From: Microbacterium croceum
GTDB taxonomy: Bacteria; Actinomycetota; Actinomycetes; Actinomycetales; Microbacteriaceae
Length of the DNA stretch: 64,000 nt
Assembly: GCF_023091245.1 (NCBI RefSeq)
Contig: NZ_JAHWXN010000002.1
Span: 654,994-718,993 of the forward strand
Direction of reading: 5' to 3'
Under the pieces are notes generated by a model. It was given only the letters and a program-made list of their open reading frames with translations, had not been told where the DNA came from and searched no databases. Below are positions 53,505-62,845 of the stretch, one piece after another. The translations under genes and the position numbers were made by a program. How positions within the stretch are numbered: the stretch's first letter is position 1; each line of letters opens with the position of its first letter.

Positions 53505-54422
53505 ATGGCCCTCTCCCACGATCCGCTCTGGCCGCGCGCCGGCTCCTGGCCCGCGTTCGATGGTGCGGCGGATGCCGTGCTGCTCGGTGTACCGACCTGG
53601 CGCACCTCGCTCTCGCCGACCGGCGCGCATGCGACGCCCGCCGCGATCCGCGACGCGCTCCCCCGGTACGGCAGCACCCTGATGGGTCCGCCGATCGTCG
53701 ACCTGAACGAGCGGCTGCGCATCACGGACGCCGGCGACATCGCCGAGCCGGACGGCGACGCAGGCGAGGCCGAGGTCATCGCGCGCGTGCGCGAGCTGAC
53801 GGCGGCGACCGAGCTCGTGATCGCACTCGGCGGCGACAACTCGCTCACCTATCCCGTCGCACTCGGCGCGCAGGCGACCGGGCTGGTCACGTTCGACGCG
53901 CACTTCGATCTGCGCGACGGCGTCTCCAACGGCACGCCCGTGCGGCGCCTGGTCGCAGACATCCCCGCGGCCTCGCCCCTCGACACGGCGCGCATCGACC
54001 CCGCGCGCATCGTGCAGATCGGCATCGCGGACTTCGCCAACTCCGCCGCCTACGCCCAGCGCGCGGCGGACTGGGGCATCCGCGTGATCACGCTCGACGA
54101 GCTGCGGCGCCGCGGCATCGATGACGTGGTGGCCGAGGCCCTCGAGATCGCCGGCACGGGCCCCGACCCGCGCGTGCATCTCGACATCGACGTCGACGTG
54201 TGCGACCGTTCCGTCGCCCCCGGCTGCCCGGCCAGCGTTCCCGGCGGCCTGCAGGCGTGGGAGCTGCGCGCCCTCACCCGCGCCGTGGCGTCCGACCCGC
54301 GCGTGGTCAGCGCCGACCTGGCCGAGGTCGACGCGACCGCCGACACCGACGACGCCCGCACCGTCCGCCTCGCCGCCCTCTGCGTGCTGGAACTGCTGGC
54401 CGGGCTCGCGGCGCGCTCATGA
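53505..54422 (+). CDS. hutG: Arginase-family hydrolase, probable formimidoylglutamase
   Basis: A 305-residue ureohydrolase-fold enzyme. Manganese motifs are FDAHFDLRDG and DIDVDVCDRSVAPG. The first ligand motif, normally GGDHS, reads GGDNS, so one metal His is Asn. Position beside hutI, hutU and hutH points to hydrolysis of formimidoyl-glutamate to glutamate and formamide. The Asn may be normal for this subfamily or may signal a changed metal site. It overlaps the NTPase gene by four bases. Confidence 0.82.
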   Translation: MALSHDPLWPRAGSWPAFDGAADAVLLGVPTWRTSLSPTGAHATPAAIRDALPRYGSTLMGPPIVDLNERLRITDAGDIAEPDGDAGEAEVIARVRELTAATELVIALGGDNSLTYPVALGAQATGLVTFDAHFDLRDGVSNGTPVRRLVADIPAASPLDTARIDPARIVQIGIADFANSAAYAQRAADWGIRVITLDELRRRGIDDVVAEALEIAGTGPDPRVHLDIDVDVCDRSVAPGCPASVPGGLQAWELRALTRAVASDPRVVSADLAEVDATADTDDARTVRLAALCVLELLAGLAARS

Positions 54423-54949
54423 GGATCGTCGTCTCGGGCACGCACGGGAGCGGCAAGAGCACCCTCATCGCGGACTTTCACGCCGCGCATCCGCACTACC
54501 GCGTGCTGGGCGATCCCTTCGAGGACCTCGACCTCGATGATCCCTCCAGCGAGGCGAGCTTCGCCGCGCAGCTGCGACTCACCGCCGCCCGCCTGGAGGC
54601 GACGGCCGATGCGACCGATGTGATCGCGGAGCGCGGGCCCCTGGACTTCCTCGCCTACCTGACCGCGTTGGACCGGCTGGGACGCAGCGGTGGTTCCCTG
54701 CTGGCACGGGCGACGCAGATCGTCGAGCGGTCGCTGGCGACGGTGGATCTGGTCGCGGTCGTCCCCCTGGATGCCGCGCGTCCGATCCGAGTCCCCGCTG
54801 AGGAGGACCCGGAGCTTCGCGAGGCCATGGATGACGTGCTCCTCGAGCTGCTCGATGACCTGGAGCAGGACGGCGCGGTACGACGGAGCCTGGTGATCAC
54901 CGGCGATCCGGTGCGACGTCTGCAGGCTCTGAGCGACGCCGTCCGGTGA
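54419..54949 (+). CDS. P-loop NTPase / kinase-like protein
   Basis: A 176-residue protein with Walker A GTHGSGKST at residues 7-15 and a kinase-like layout (ERGPLDFLAYLTALDRLGR resembles nucleotide-kinase lid/substrate segments). It is an AAA_28/AAA_33-type small-molecule kinase or ATPase; the substrate is unknown. Its ATG overlaps the hutG stop, so it is cotranscribed with a histidine-degradation gene, which is not a usual member of hut operons. Confidence 0.75.
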   Translation: MRIVVSGTHGSGKSTLIADFHAAHPHYRVLGDPFEDLDLDDPSSEASFAAQLRLTAARLEATADATDVIAERGPLDFLAYLTALDRLGRSGGSLLARATQIVERSLATVDLVAVVPLDAARPIRVPAEEDPELREAMDDVLLELLDDLEQDGAVRRSLVITGDPVRRLQALSDAVR

Positions 54950-54979
54950 TGACGGGTGCCCCGGACGCGTGAGTCTCGG

Positions 54980-56143
54980 TCACACGACGGCGACGCCGTC
55001 CTTCCAGACCGTGCGCACCAGCGGCACGCCGGGCCGGTAGGCGAGGTGGATGCGCGTCGGAGCATCCAGCAGCACCAGGTCGGCGCGAGATCCCGGCGCG
55101 ATCACGCCCACGTCGTCACGGCGGAGCGCCCTGGCCCCGCCCGCAGTCGCCGCCCACACGGCCTCGGCCGGCGTCATCCCCATGTCGCGCACCGCGATCG
55201 CGATGCAGAACGGCATGGATGAGGTGAAGCTCGACCCGGGGTTCGTGTCGCACGCCAGCGCCACGGTGACGCCGGCCTCGATCAACCGGCGCGCATCGGG
55301 ATACGGCTGCCGCGTCGAGAACTCGACCCCGGGGAGCAGGGTGAGCACGGTGTCGGAGGCCGCGAGCGCCGCGATGTCGTCGTCGGTCAGATAGGTGCCG
55401 TGATCGATCGAGGCCGCGCCCAGCTCGACCGCGAGTTGCACGCCCTCGCCGGGTCCGAGCTGGCTGGCGTGCACGCGCGGAGCGAGGCCGCGGGCGATCC
55501 CCGCCTTGAGCACCCGCCGGGACTGCGGCACCGTGAACGCACCGCTCTCGCAGAACACGTCGATCCATCGGGAGTACGGCGCGCAGGCATCGAGCATCGG
55601 CCCTGTGACCAGGTCGACGTACTCGTCGGGGTGATCGGCGTACTCCCCCGGCACCACGTGCGCGCCGAGGAAGGTGACCTCGGGCGTGACCTCGGCCGCC
55701 AGCCGCACAAGTCGTTCCTCGTCGACCACGCTGAGCCCATAGCCGCTCTTGATCTCGACGCTCGTGGTCCCCTGCGCGAGCATCTCGTCGAGGAAACCGC
55801 GCAGTCGCGCGCGCAGCTCATCGTCGCTCGCGGCCCTCGTCGCGGCCACGGTGGAGCGGATGCCACCGGCGGCGTACTTCTGCCCCGCCATGCGCGCCTC
55901 GAACTCCGCGGCCCGGTCTCCGCCGAACACCAGGTGGCTGTGGCTGTCGACGAAGCCGGGGATCACGGCCGCGCCCGCAGCATCCACGGTCTCGTCCGCG
56001 ACGGGCGCATCCGCGGCCGCACCGACCCAGGCGATGCGGCCGTCGTCGATGAGCACCGCCGCATCCGTCAGGGTCCCGCACGGATCGCCATCGACGACGA
56101 CGTTGGTCGTCAGTTCGCCGATGTTCGTGATGAGCGTGGTCAT
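54980..56143 (-). CDS. hutI: Imidazolonepropionase
   Basis: A 387-residue amidohydrolase-fold enzyme catalysing the third step of histidine breakdown (imidazolonepropionate to formimidoyl-glutamate). Motifs are [34 protein letters not shown] and [15 protein letters not shown], all typical of HutI. It is last in the minus-strand hutH-hutU-hutI run. GGAGGA precedes the start and abuts a large hairpin. Confidence 0.94.
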   Translation of the reverse strand: MTTLITNIGELTTNVVVDGDPCGTLTDAAVLIDDGRIAWVGAAADAPVADETVDAAGAAVIPGFVDSHSHLVFGGDRAAEFEARMAGQKYAAGGIRSTVAATRAASDDELRARLRGFLDEMLAQGTTSVEIKSGYGLSVVDEERLVRLAAEVTPEVTFLGAHVVPGEYADHPDEYVDLVTGPMLDACAPYSRWIDVFCESGAFTVPQSRRVLKAGIARGLAPRVHASQLGPGEGVQLAVELGAASIDHGTYLTDDDIAALAASDTVLTLLPGVEFSTRQPYPDARRLIEAGVTVALACDTNPGSSFTSSMPFCIAIAVRDMGMTPAEAVWAATAGGARALRRDDVGVIAPGSRADLVLLDAPTRIHLAYRPGVPLVRTVWKDGVAVV

Positions 56144-56157
56144 GGTGCTTCCTCCTG

Positions 56158-56217
56158 GTGAGGGGTCAAGACACGCCCTGTCCGGAGTGGATGCTGCGGC
56201 GTGTCTTGGCCCCTCAC
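56158..56217 (-). promoter_or_regulatory. Large hairpin between hutU and hutI
   Basis: A 20-base stem with one G-U mismatch (56158-56177 with 56198-56217, 20-base loop) fills the gap between hutU and hutI. On the transcribed strand the stem ends right at CAGGAGG, the hutI ribosome site. It may attenuate transcription, protect the upstream message end, or tune hutI translation. Confidence 0.6.
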
Positions 56218-56233
56218 CGCTGTATCGAGTGTG

Positions 56234-57913
56234 TCAGAGCATCGGGATCGTGAGGCCGCGATCGCGCGCGACCTCCCGAGCGTGCTCGTATCCGGCGTCG
56301 ACGTGGCGCATGACGCCGGTGCCGGGGTCGTTCGTGAGCACGCGCTCGAGCTTCTCGGCTGCGAGCGCGGAGCCGTCGGCGACCGTGACCTGGCCGGCAT
56401 GGATCGAGCGGCCGATCCCGACGCCGCCGCCGTGGTGCAGCGAGACCCACGACGCACCGGATGCCGTGTTCAGCAGGGCATTCAGCAGCGGCCAGTCGGC
56501 GATCGCATCGGAGCCGTCCTTCATGGCCTCGGTCTCGCGGTACGGCGAGGCGACCGAACCGGAGTCCAAGTGGTCCCGACCGATCACGATGGGCGCCGAC
56601 AGCTCGCCCGACGCCACCATCTCGTTGAACTTGAGCCCGGCGAGGTGCCGCTCCTTGTAGCCGAGCCAGCAGATGCGTGCGGGCAGCCCCTCGAAGTGCA
56701 CCTTCTCGCCGGCCTTCTCGAGCCAGCGATGCAGCGCGGCGTCCTCGGGGAACAGCTCGGCGATCGCACGGTCGGTCTTGTAGATGTCCTCGGGGTCGCC
56801 CGACAGCGCGGCCCAGCGGAACGGTCCGCGTCCCTCCTCGAACTGCGGGCGGATGTACGCCGGCACGAAGCCCGGGAACTCGAACGCCCGGTCGAAGCCG
56901 CCCAGCTCGGCCTCGCGACGGATCGAGTTGCCGTAGTCGAACACCGCGGCTCCGGCATCCTGGAACGCCACCATCGCGGCGACGTGCGCAGCCATCGACT
57001 CGCGGGCCCGGCGGGTGAACTCCTCCGGGTCGCGCTCCGCCTCGGCCTTCCAGTCCGCGACCGTGATGCCGACCGGCAGATACGCCAGCGGGTCGTGCGC
57101 GCTGGTCTGATCGGTCACGACGTCGATCGGCACGCCGCGACGCCGCAGCTCGGGAAAGACCTCGGCGGCATTGCCGACCACGCCCACCGAGAGCGCCTCG
57201 CCGGCATCCTTGGCCGCGACCACGCGGGCCACGGCGGCGTCGAGATCGGTCGTGTACTCGTCGAGATAGCCGTGCTCCACGCGACGCGCCAGCCGCGATT
57301 CGTCGACATCGACGATCAGCACCGCCCCGTCGTTGAGCGTCACCGCCAGAGGCTGCGCGCCGCCCATGCCGCCGGCGCCACCGGTGAGGGTGAGGGTGCC
57401 GCGCAGAGAGTCACGGCCGAGCGACCGCGCCACCGCGGCGAAGGTCTCGTAGGTGCCCTGCAGGATGCCCTGGGTGCCGATGTAGATCCAGGACCCGGCA
57501 GTCATCTGCCCGTACATGATGAGACCGAGCTCTTCGAGCTTGCGGAACTCGGGCCACGTCGCCCAGTCGCCGACCAGGTTGGAGTTGGCGATCAGCACGC
57601 GCGGTGCCCACTCGTGCGTGCGGAACACGCCGACCGGCTTGCCGGACTGCACCAGGAGCGTCTCGTCCGGCTCGAGCTCGTCGAGCGTGCGCACGATCGC
57701 GTCGTACGCTTCCCAGCTGCGTGCGGCCTTGCCCGTGCCGCCGTAGACGACCAGGTCTTCGGGGTGCTCGGCGACCTCGGGATCGAGGTTGTTCATCAGC
57801 ATGCGCTTGGCGGCCTCGGCGCCCCAGCTCTTGGCGGTGCGCTGGTTGCCGCGCGCGGCGCGGACGACGCGAGGACCGGTTGCGGGGGACTCAGCTGCGG
57901 CGGACTCAACCAT
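56234..57913 (-). CDS. hutU: Urocanate hydratase
   Basis: A 559-residue enzyme for the second step of histidine degradation, using tightly bound NAD+. It matches HutU along its length, including [35 protein letters not shown] and [15 protein letters not shown] (NAD-binding glycines). It overlaps hutH by eight bases. Confidence 0.95.
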   Translation of the reverse strand: MVESAAAESPATGPRVVRAARGNQRTAKSWGAEAAKRMLMNNLDPEVAEHPEDLVVYGGTGKAARSWEAYDAIVRTLDELEPDETLLVQSGKPVGVFRTHEWAPRVLIANSNLVGDWATWPEFRKLEELGLIMYGQMTAGSWIYIGTQGILQGTYETFAAVARSLGRDSLRGTLTLTGGAGGMGGAQPLAVTLNDGAVLIVDVDESRLARRVEHGYLDEYTTDLDAAVARVVAAKDAGEALSVGVVGNAAEVFPELRRRGVPIDVVTDQTSAHDPLAYLPVGITVADWKAEAERDPEEFTRRARESMAAHVAAMVAFQDAGAAVFDYGNSIRREAELGGFDRAFEFPGFVPAYIRPQFEEGRGPFRWAALSGDPEDIYKTDRAIAELFPEDAALHRWLEKAGEKVHFEGLPARICWLGYKERHLAGLKFNEMVASGELSAPIVIGRDHLDSGSVASPYRETEAMKDGSDAIADWPLLNALLNTASGASWVSLHHGGGVGIGRSIHAGQVTVADGSALAAEKLERVLTNDPGTGVMRHVDAGYEHAREVARDRGLTIPML

Positions 57914-59447
57914 GGGTGTGCTCCTTTGCGATGCGGGCGACGGCGCCCGACTGGACGAGTTCGGTGACAGCTTCCATCTCGGGCGAGAGGAAACGGTCAG
58001 GACCGGGGCCGGCGGCCACGGTACGCACGAGGTCGCGCACGGCGCCGGTGGCGGGACCGGCCTGCAGCGGCGCGCGCAGATCGAGGGCGCGTGCGCCGGT
58101 GAGGATCTCGATCGCGAGCACCCGGCCGAGGCCGTCGATCGCGCGGCGCAGCTTGCGCGCGGCCGCCCAGCCCATCGAGACGTGATCCTCCTGCATCGCC
58201 GAAGAGGGGATCGAGTCGACGGATGCCGGTACGGCGAGGCGCTTGAGCTCGGAGACGATGCCGGCGGAGGCGTACTGCGCGATCATGAGTCCGGAGTCGA
58301 CACCCACCTCATCGGCGAGGAACGGCGGCAACCCGTGCCTGCGCGCGGGGTCGAGGGCGCGGTCCGTGCGGCGCTCCGAGACCGACGCGACATCAGCCAC
58401 CGAGATCGCGAGGAAGTCGAGCACCGCGGCCACCGGCGCGCCATGGAAGTTGCCGTTGGACTCGATCCGGCCGTCGAGCGTGATGACCGGGTTGTCGATC
58501 ACGCTGGCGAGCTCACGGCCGGCGATCATGGCGGCGTGGGCCATGGTGTCGCGCGCGGCGCCGTGCACCTGCGGTGAGCAGCGCAGCGAATAGGCGTCTT
58601 GCACGCGCCCGTCATCCGGCCCCTTGTGGCTGGCGACCATCGGGGAGTCACCCAGGAAGGCTCGGAGGTTCGCCGCGGACTCCGTCTGTCCGGTCTGCGG
58701 ACGCAGCGCCATCAGATCGGCCGCGAACACGGCGTCGGTGCCGAGCTGCGACTCGATCGACATGGCCGCGGCGATGTCGGCGGTGAGGAGCAGCTCCTGC
58801 AGGTCGTGCAGCGCGAGCACCAGCGTGCCGAGCATCCCATCGGTGCCGTTGATGAGGGCGAGGCCCTCCTTCTCGACGAGTGTGAGCGGCTCGATACCGG
58901 CGGCGCGCAGCGCATCAGCGGCACTCCGGAGTGCGCCGTCTGCGTTGCGGACGTCCCCTTCGCCCATCGCCGCGAGCGCGATGTGGGCGAGCGGAGCGAG
59001 GTCGCCGGAGCATCCGAGCGAACCGTACTCGCGCACGATCGGGGTGATGCCGGCGTTGAGCATCGCAGCGTAGGTCTCGACGACGATCGGCCGTACGCCC
59101 GTGCGCCCGGAGGTGAGGGTCTGGAGGCGCAGCAGCTGCAGCCCGCGCGTGACCTCGCGCTCGATCTCGGGACCGGTGCCGGCCGCGTGCGACCGGATCA
59201 GGCTGGCCTGCAGCTGCATCCGGCGATCCGGCGCGATGAAGGTGGTCGCCAGCGCACCGAAGCCGGTCGAGACGCCGTAGTGCGGATGCGGGTCGGCAGC
59301 GAGGCCATCGATCACGCTGCGGGTCTCGGCGACTCGGACGAGGGCCGCGGGGTCGATGACGACCGGCGCGCCCAACCGTGCGACGGCGACGACATCCGCG
59401 GGCGCGAGGGGCGCGGCGCCGACGAGAACAGGGGCAAGATCAGTCAT
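57906..59447 (-). CDS. hutH: Histidine ammonia-lyase
   Basis: A 513-residue lyase that deaminates L-histidine to urocanate. HYGVSTGFG (Tyr57) and the prosthetic-group segment [14 protein letters not shown] are present. The MIO cofactor would form from Cys146-Ser147-Gly148; most family members have Ala-Ser-Gly. It is first of the minus-strand hut operon and divergent from the IclR regulator gene across 52 bases. The start at 59447 is used because sequence further upstream has no ribosome site. Confidence 0.94.
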   Translation of the reverse strand: MTDLAPVLVGAAPLAPADVVAVARLGAPVVIDPAALVRVAETRSVIDGLAADPHPHYGVSTGFGALATTFIAPDRRMQLQASLIRSHAAGTGPEIEREVTRGLQLLRLQTLTSGRTGVRPIVVETYAAMLNAGITPIVREYGSLGCSGDLAPLAHIALAAMGEGDVRNADGALRSAADALRAAGIEPLTLVEKEGLALINGTDGMLGTLVLALHDLQELLLTADIAAAMSIESQLGTDAVFAADLMALRPQTGQTESAANLRAFLGDSPMVASHKGPDDGRVQDAYSLRCSPQVHGAARDTMAHAAMIAGRELASVIDNPVITLDGRIESNGNFHGAPVAAVLDFLAISVADVASVSERRTDRALDPARRHGLPPFLADEVGVDSGLMIAQYASAGIVSELKRLAVPASVDSIPSSAMQEDHVSMGWAAARKLRRAIDGLGRVLAIEILTGARALDLRAPLQAGPATGAVRDLVRTVAAGPGPDRFLSPEMEAVTELVQSGAVARIAKEHTHG

Positions 59448-59458
59448 GTTCTGATTCC

Positions 59459-59471
59459 ACACCCGCGGTGT
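59459..59471. promoter_or_regulatory. Candidate IclR operator between hutH and its regulator
   Basis: ACACC-CGC-GGTGT, a 5-base inverted repeat in the 52-base gap between the divergent hutH and IclR genes. Its position over both promoters suits the adjacent regulator. Confidence 0.4.
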
Positions 59472-59499
59472 CGACGGCGACAGCGGATCGTGACATCCT

Positions 59500-60288
59500 G
59501 TGTCTGTGATCCCAGACAGCACCGCACCCTCACGGGGCGCAGAACCGCAGGTGCCGGCGGCCGAGAACACGCTGCGCATCCTCAGCTACCTGGCGGGTCG
59601 TCCGGCACCGGTGGCGGCATCCGCGATCGCGCGCGAGCTCGGTCTGCCGCGCTCCACGGTCTACCACCTGCTCACCACGCTCTCGGCGCACGGCTTCGTG
59701 CTGCACTTCCGCGAGGAGCAGCGGTGGGGCCTGGGCACCTCGGCGTTCGAGCTGGCCGGCGGCTACAGTCGCCAGCAGCCGCTGGCCCGGCTGGGCAGGC
59801 CGCTGATCGCCGCCCTGTCCGACCGCCTCGGTGAGAGCGCCCACCTCGCCGTGATGAGCGGGGGCGACGTGCTCTACATCGTGGAGGAGCGCGCGCCCCG
59901 GCGTCCTGCCCTGGTGACGGATGTCGGTGTGCGACTGCCCGCCCATCTCACCGCGAGCGGCCGGGCGATGCTGGCCGCCCTCCCCCGCGAGCAGGTGCGC
60001 GCGCTGTACCCGAGTGCGTCGGCGTTCCCCGATCGCACCGGGCTCGGACCGCGACGCCCCGCCGAACTGCGCGAGCTCCTGCGCGAGGTGCGTGCACGGG
60101 GCTACGCGGTCGAAGACAGCGAGGTCGCCGACGGGCTCCGGTCGGTCGGTGCCGTGGTTCGCGATCACCCCGGGTGGCCGGTCGCCGCGGTGGCGGTCAC
60201 CTGGGGCGGCGAAGGACTCCAGGAACGGGCGCTGGCGGATGCCGTGATCGAGACCGCCGGAGTGCTGGAGTCGCGGGTGAAGCGGTGA
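59500..60288 (+). CDS. IclR-family regulator of the hut genes
   Basis: A 262-residue regulator. The N-terminal helix-turn-helix reads ASAIARELGLPRSTVYHLLTTL, and the C-terminal IclR effector domain includes LGESAHLAVMSGGDVLYIVEE and LPAHLTASGRAMLAAL. Divergent orientation to hutH makes it the likely hut regulator, with histidine or urocanate as effector (inference). It may start at GTG 59500 or GTG 59506. Confidence 0.88.
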   Translation: MSVIPDSTAPSRGAEPQVPAAENTLRILSYLAGRPAPVAASAIARELGLPRSTVYHLLTTLSAHGFVLHFREEQRWGLGTSAFELAGGYSRQQPLARLGRPLIAALSDRLGESAHLAVMSGGDVLYIVEERAPRRPALVTDVGVRLPAHLTASGRAMLAALPREQVRALYPSASAFPDRTGLGPRRPAELRELLREVRARGYAVEDSEVADGLRSVGAVVRDHPGWPVAAVAVTWGGEGLQERALADAVIETAGVLESRVKR

Positions 60289-60344
60289 GGGCGGATGTCG
60301 CAGGCTTGCGACAACGCCGCGACACCGTCGCCACAACGGCTGGA

Positions 60345-60350
60345 TACGCT
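60345..60350 (+). promoter_or_regulatory. Probable leaderless promoter -10 of the OmpA-like gene
   Basis: TACGCT lies six bases before the ATG at 60357 and there is no ribosome site, which suggests a leaderless message. An 18-base TGTCGC/GCGACA inverted repeat at 60296-60313 lies just upstream and could bind a regulator. Confidence 0.45.
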
Positions 60351-60356
60351 CGATTC

Positions 60357-61565
60357 ATGACCACCGCCGCACGTACCGACTCGTCTGCCGCTCGCCGTCG
60401 CCGCCAGGGCGTCGCGATCGGGATCCTGTCCGCCCTCGTCGTCACCGGTTGCGCCGCGACGCCGACCGCCGCGCCGAAGCCGAGCACCGCTCCGACGCTC
60501 CCCGCTGCGCCCGCGTCCACGGTCGAAACGGTGCCCGGTTACGACGTCGGACAGTTCCCTCCGGTTCCGCTGTTCGTGCTGCCCGACCTGTCGCTGCTCG
60601 ACTCCTCGGCCTCCGCGTTCGCGATCGAGGTCAACGACGCGCTCGACGACATCCCCGGCGTCACGGCGACCCCGGCGCACTGCGATGCGAACGGCACCGT
60701 GATCTCCGGCAACGGCACCGCGCTGCTGTACGGCGACGGCTCCGGAGCCTTCACCGGGCCAGACGGGACCGTGCAGAACTTCGGCGACGGGTCGGGTATC
60801 TCCACGATCAACGGCGTCACGATCCAGAACTTCGGCGACGGATCGGGCAACTACACCGACGGCGAGGTCACGATCCAGAACTTCGGGGACGGGTCGGGTA
60901 ACTACACCGACGGCACCAAGACCGTGCAGATCTTCGGCGACGGATCGGGAAACTACACCGACGGCGAGGTCACGATCCAGAACTTCGGCGACGGATCGGG
61001 CAACTACGACGCGGGAGCGGTGACCATCCAGAACTTCGGAGACGGCTCGGGCACCTACACCAGCGGCGACATCACCATCCAGAACTTCGGCGACGGCACC
61101 GCACAGGTGAACGGCGAACGGGTGGCGGCCGAGCCGCTGCCGGTCGTGCCCACGCTCGGGGTGTTCCCGCCGCTCGGCGCCCTCGCCCCACTCGAGTCCT
61201 GCGGCACCACCCTCACATTCGAGGACGGCGTGCTGTTCGACTTCGACAAGAGCGACATCCGCGACGACGCCGCCACGACGTTGGATGCCGTCGCCGACGT
61301 GCTCACGGAGCTCGATGTCGCCCAGGCATCGGTCTCCGGTCACACGGACGCCATCGGATCAGACGCCGAGAACCAGGCGCTGTCGGAGCGCCGTGCGGAT
61401 GCCGTGGTCGACGGCCTCATGGACCGCGGAGTACGCACCGCCCTGACCGCCGAGGGCTTCGGCGAGTCCCGCCCCGTGGCCGCCAACGAGATCGACGGCG
61501 TCGACAACCCCGCAGGGCGTCAGCTCAACCGTCGTGTCGAGATCTTCATCCCGGCGACGCTCTGA
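60357..61565 (+). CDS. OmpA-family lipoprotein with tandem 16-residue repeats
   Basis: A 402-residue envelope protein. The signal peptide ends in lipobox VTGC (Cys32). Residues about 115-250 carry eight tandem repeats of about 16 residues with core TIQNFGDGSGNYTDG, which suggests a beta-solenoid. The C-terminal OmpA domain (LFDFDKSDIRDDA, SGHTDAIGSDAENQALSERRA, NRRVEIFI) binds peptidoglycan. It would tether the membrane to the wall. It is first in an operon with a DUF3060 lipoprotein and a two-component system. OmpA domains are less usual but established in actinobacteria. Confidence 0.87.
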   Translation: MTTAARTDSSAARRRRQGVAIGILSALVVTGCAATPTAAPKPSTAPTLPAAPASTVETVPGYDVGQFPPVPLFVLPDLSLLDSSASAFAIEVNDALDDIPGVTATPAHCDANGTVISGNGTALLYGDGSGAFTGPDGTVQNFGDGSGISTINGVTIQNFGDGSGNYTDGEVTIQNFGDGSGNYTDGTKTVQIFGDGSGNYTDGEVTIQNFGDGSGNYDAGAVTIQNFGDGSGTYTSGDITIQNFGDGTAQVNGERVAAEPLPVVPTLGVFPPLGALAPLESCGTTLTFEDGVLFDFDKSDIRDDAATTLDAVADVLTELDVAQASVSGHTDAIGSDAENQALSERRADAVVDGLMDRGVRTALTAEGFGESRPVAANEIDGVDNPAGRQLNRRVEIFIPATL

Positions 61566-61583
61566 CGCGAGAGGATGGATGAC

Positions 61584-62120
61584 ATGCGCGCTGCACGCCG
61601 GCACATCGCCGCGATGACTCCCCTCGCGGTCGCGGTGATGCTGCTCACCGGATGCACGGTGAGCATCGTCGATCCTGCCGCGGGGAATGACCGTTCGCCA
61701 CGGGCTCAGGATGGCGATCCCGCTCCGCAGAGCGACGCCACACCCCGCCCGTCCGCGCGTGAGCAGCAGGGGGACGACGACGCGGCGTCATCGGGACTCT
61801 CTGCACCGAACGCGGCCGAGCGAGAGCGGCTCACCGCCGCCGCCACGATCACGATGACCTGCCCCGACGGACCGCTCGATCAGGATGGTTCGATCATCCG
61901 TGTCGAGGGCGCGTGCGCGGACCTCGTGATCGACATCGATGCCGGCGCCGTGATCGCCGACGACGTCGACCGGCTGCAGCTGCGCGGCTCGGGCACGGTC
62001 GTCTTCGCCGGGACCATCGGCACGGTGACCATCTCCGGGAGCGCGAATCAGATCATCTGGTCGGGAGCGACGCCGGTGCTGAAGGACAGCGGAAGCGCGA
62101 ACTCCCTCGGGCGCGGCTGA
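61584..62120 (+). CDS. DUF3060 lipoprotein
   Basis: A 178-residue secreted lipoprotein with lipobox LTGC (Cys24), an acidic low-complexity linker, and a C-terminal beta-rich DUF3060 domain (VVFAGTIGTVTISGSANQIIW). GAGAGG nine bases upstream sets the ATG at 61584. Its TGA overlaps the ATG of the response regulator. It may act with the OmpA-like protein or in sensing for the kinase. Confidence 0.8.
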   Translation: MRAARRHIAAMTPLAVAVMLLTGCTVSIVDPAAGNDRSPRAQDGDPAPQSDATPRPSAREQQGDDDAASSGLSAPNAAERERLTAAATITMTCPDGPLDQDGSIIRVEGACADLVIDIDAGAVIADDVDRLQLRGSGTVVFAGTIGTVTISGSANQIIWSGATPVLKDSGSANSLGRG

Positions 62121-62845
62121 TGATCGCCGAACGATCCGACCGCCCGCGCATTCTTCTGGTCGACGATGACGAGGCCATCACCGGCGCGCTGGCTGCGTTC
62201 CTCGGGCGGAGCGGGTTCGACGTGCGCATCGCCGAAGACGGGCGCGCCGGCCTCGCCGAAGTGGAACGGGACGTCCCCGACCTGGTCGTGTGCGACGTGG
62301 TCATGCCGCATGTGGATGGCCGCGAGTTCGTCCGACGGATCCGGAACCGGCAGCTCTGGCTGCCGATCATCCTGCTGACTCAGGTCGGCGAGTCCTGGGA
62401 GCGCAGTGCCGCGCTCGACGAGGGTGCGGACGACTATCTGAACAAACCCTTCGATCCGCACGAGCTGATCTCGCGGATCCGCGCTGTCCTGCGCCGCAGC
62501 TCTCAGGGGGCCGGCTCACTGAGAGGCGCGCAGCGCCTTCGCGCACTGGACATCACGCTGGACCGCACGGCCCGTCGCGTCTGGCGGGGCGACATCGAGC
62601 TCACGCTGACCCCGAAGGCGCTGACACTGCTCGAGTACCTCATGCTGCATCCGCAGGAGGTGCACTCCCGCGAGCGGCTGCTGTCCGCACTGTGGGGTTT
62701 CGACTTCGCCTCATCGAGCCGCGCGGTCGACCATAGGATCGCGGAGCTGCGGCGCGTGCTGGGTGACTCTGCCGGGGAGGCACGACTGATCGAGACCGCA
62801 CAGAGCATGGGCTACCTCTTCGTGCCGCGTGTGGTGTCCGCATGA
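62120..62845 (+). CDS. OmpR-family response regulator
   Basis: A 241-residue regulator. The receiver has acidic pair DDD in ILLVDDDEA, phosphoacceptor Asp in VVCDVVMPHVDG and Lys in LNKPFDP. The C-terminal winged helix is Trans_reg_C type (ELTLTPKALTLLEYLM, RAVDHRIAELRRVLG). It is translationally coupled to the lipoprotein upstream and overlaps the kinase gene by four bases. Confidence 0.92.
   Translation: MIAERSDRPRILLVDDDEAITGALAAFLGRSGFDVRIAEDGRAGLAEVERDVPDLVVCDVVMPHVDGREFVRRIRNRQLWLPIILLTQVGESWERSAALDEGADDYLNKPFDPHELISRIRAVLRRSSQGAGSLRGAQRLRALDITLDRTARRVWRGDIELTLTPKALTLLEYLMLHPQEVHSRERLLSALWGFDFASSSRAVDHRIAELRRVLGDSAGEARLIETAQSMGYLFVPRVVSA

Noticed and set aside
50786..53848. A 1020-codon open frame on the minus strand
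   Set aside because: It spans the permease, csoR and DUF445 genes antisense or out of frame and has low-complexity composition; those three genes carry clear family motifs.
60357..61565. OmpA-like gene as contamination or transfer from a Gram-negative
   Set aside because: It has a lipoprotein signal, GC-rich actinobacterial composition and is embedded in an overlapping operon; OmpA domains occur in actinobacteria.
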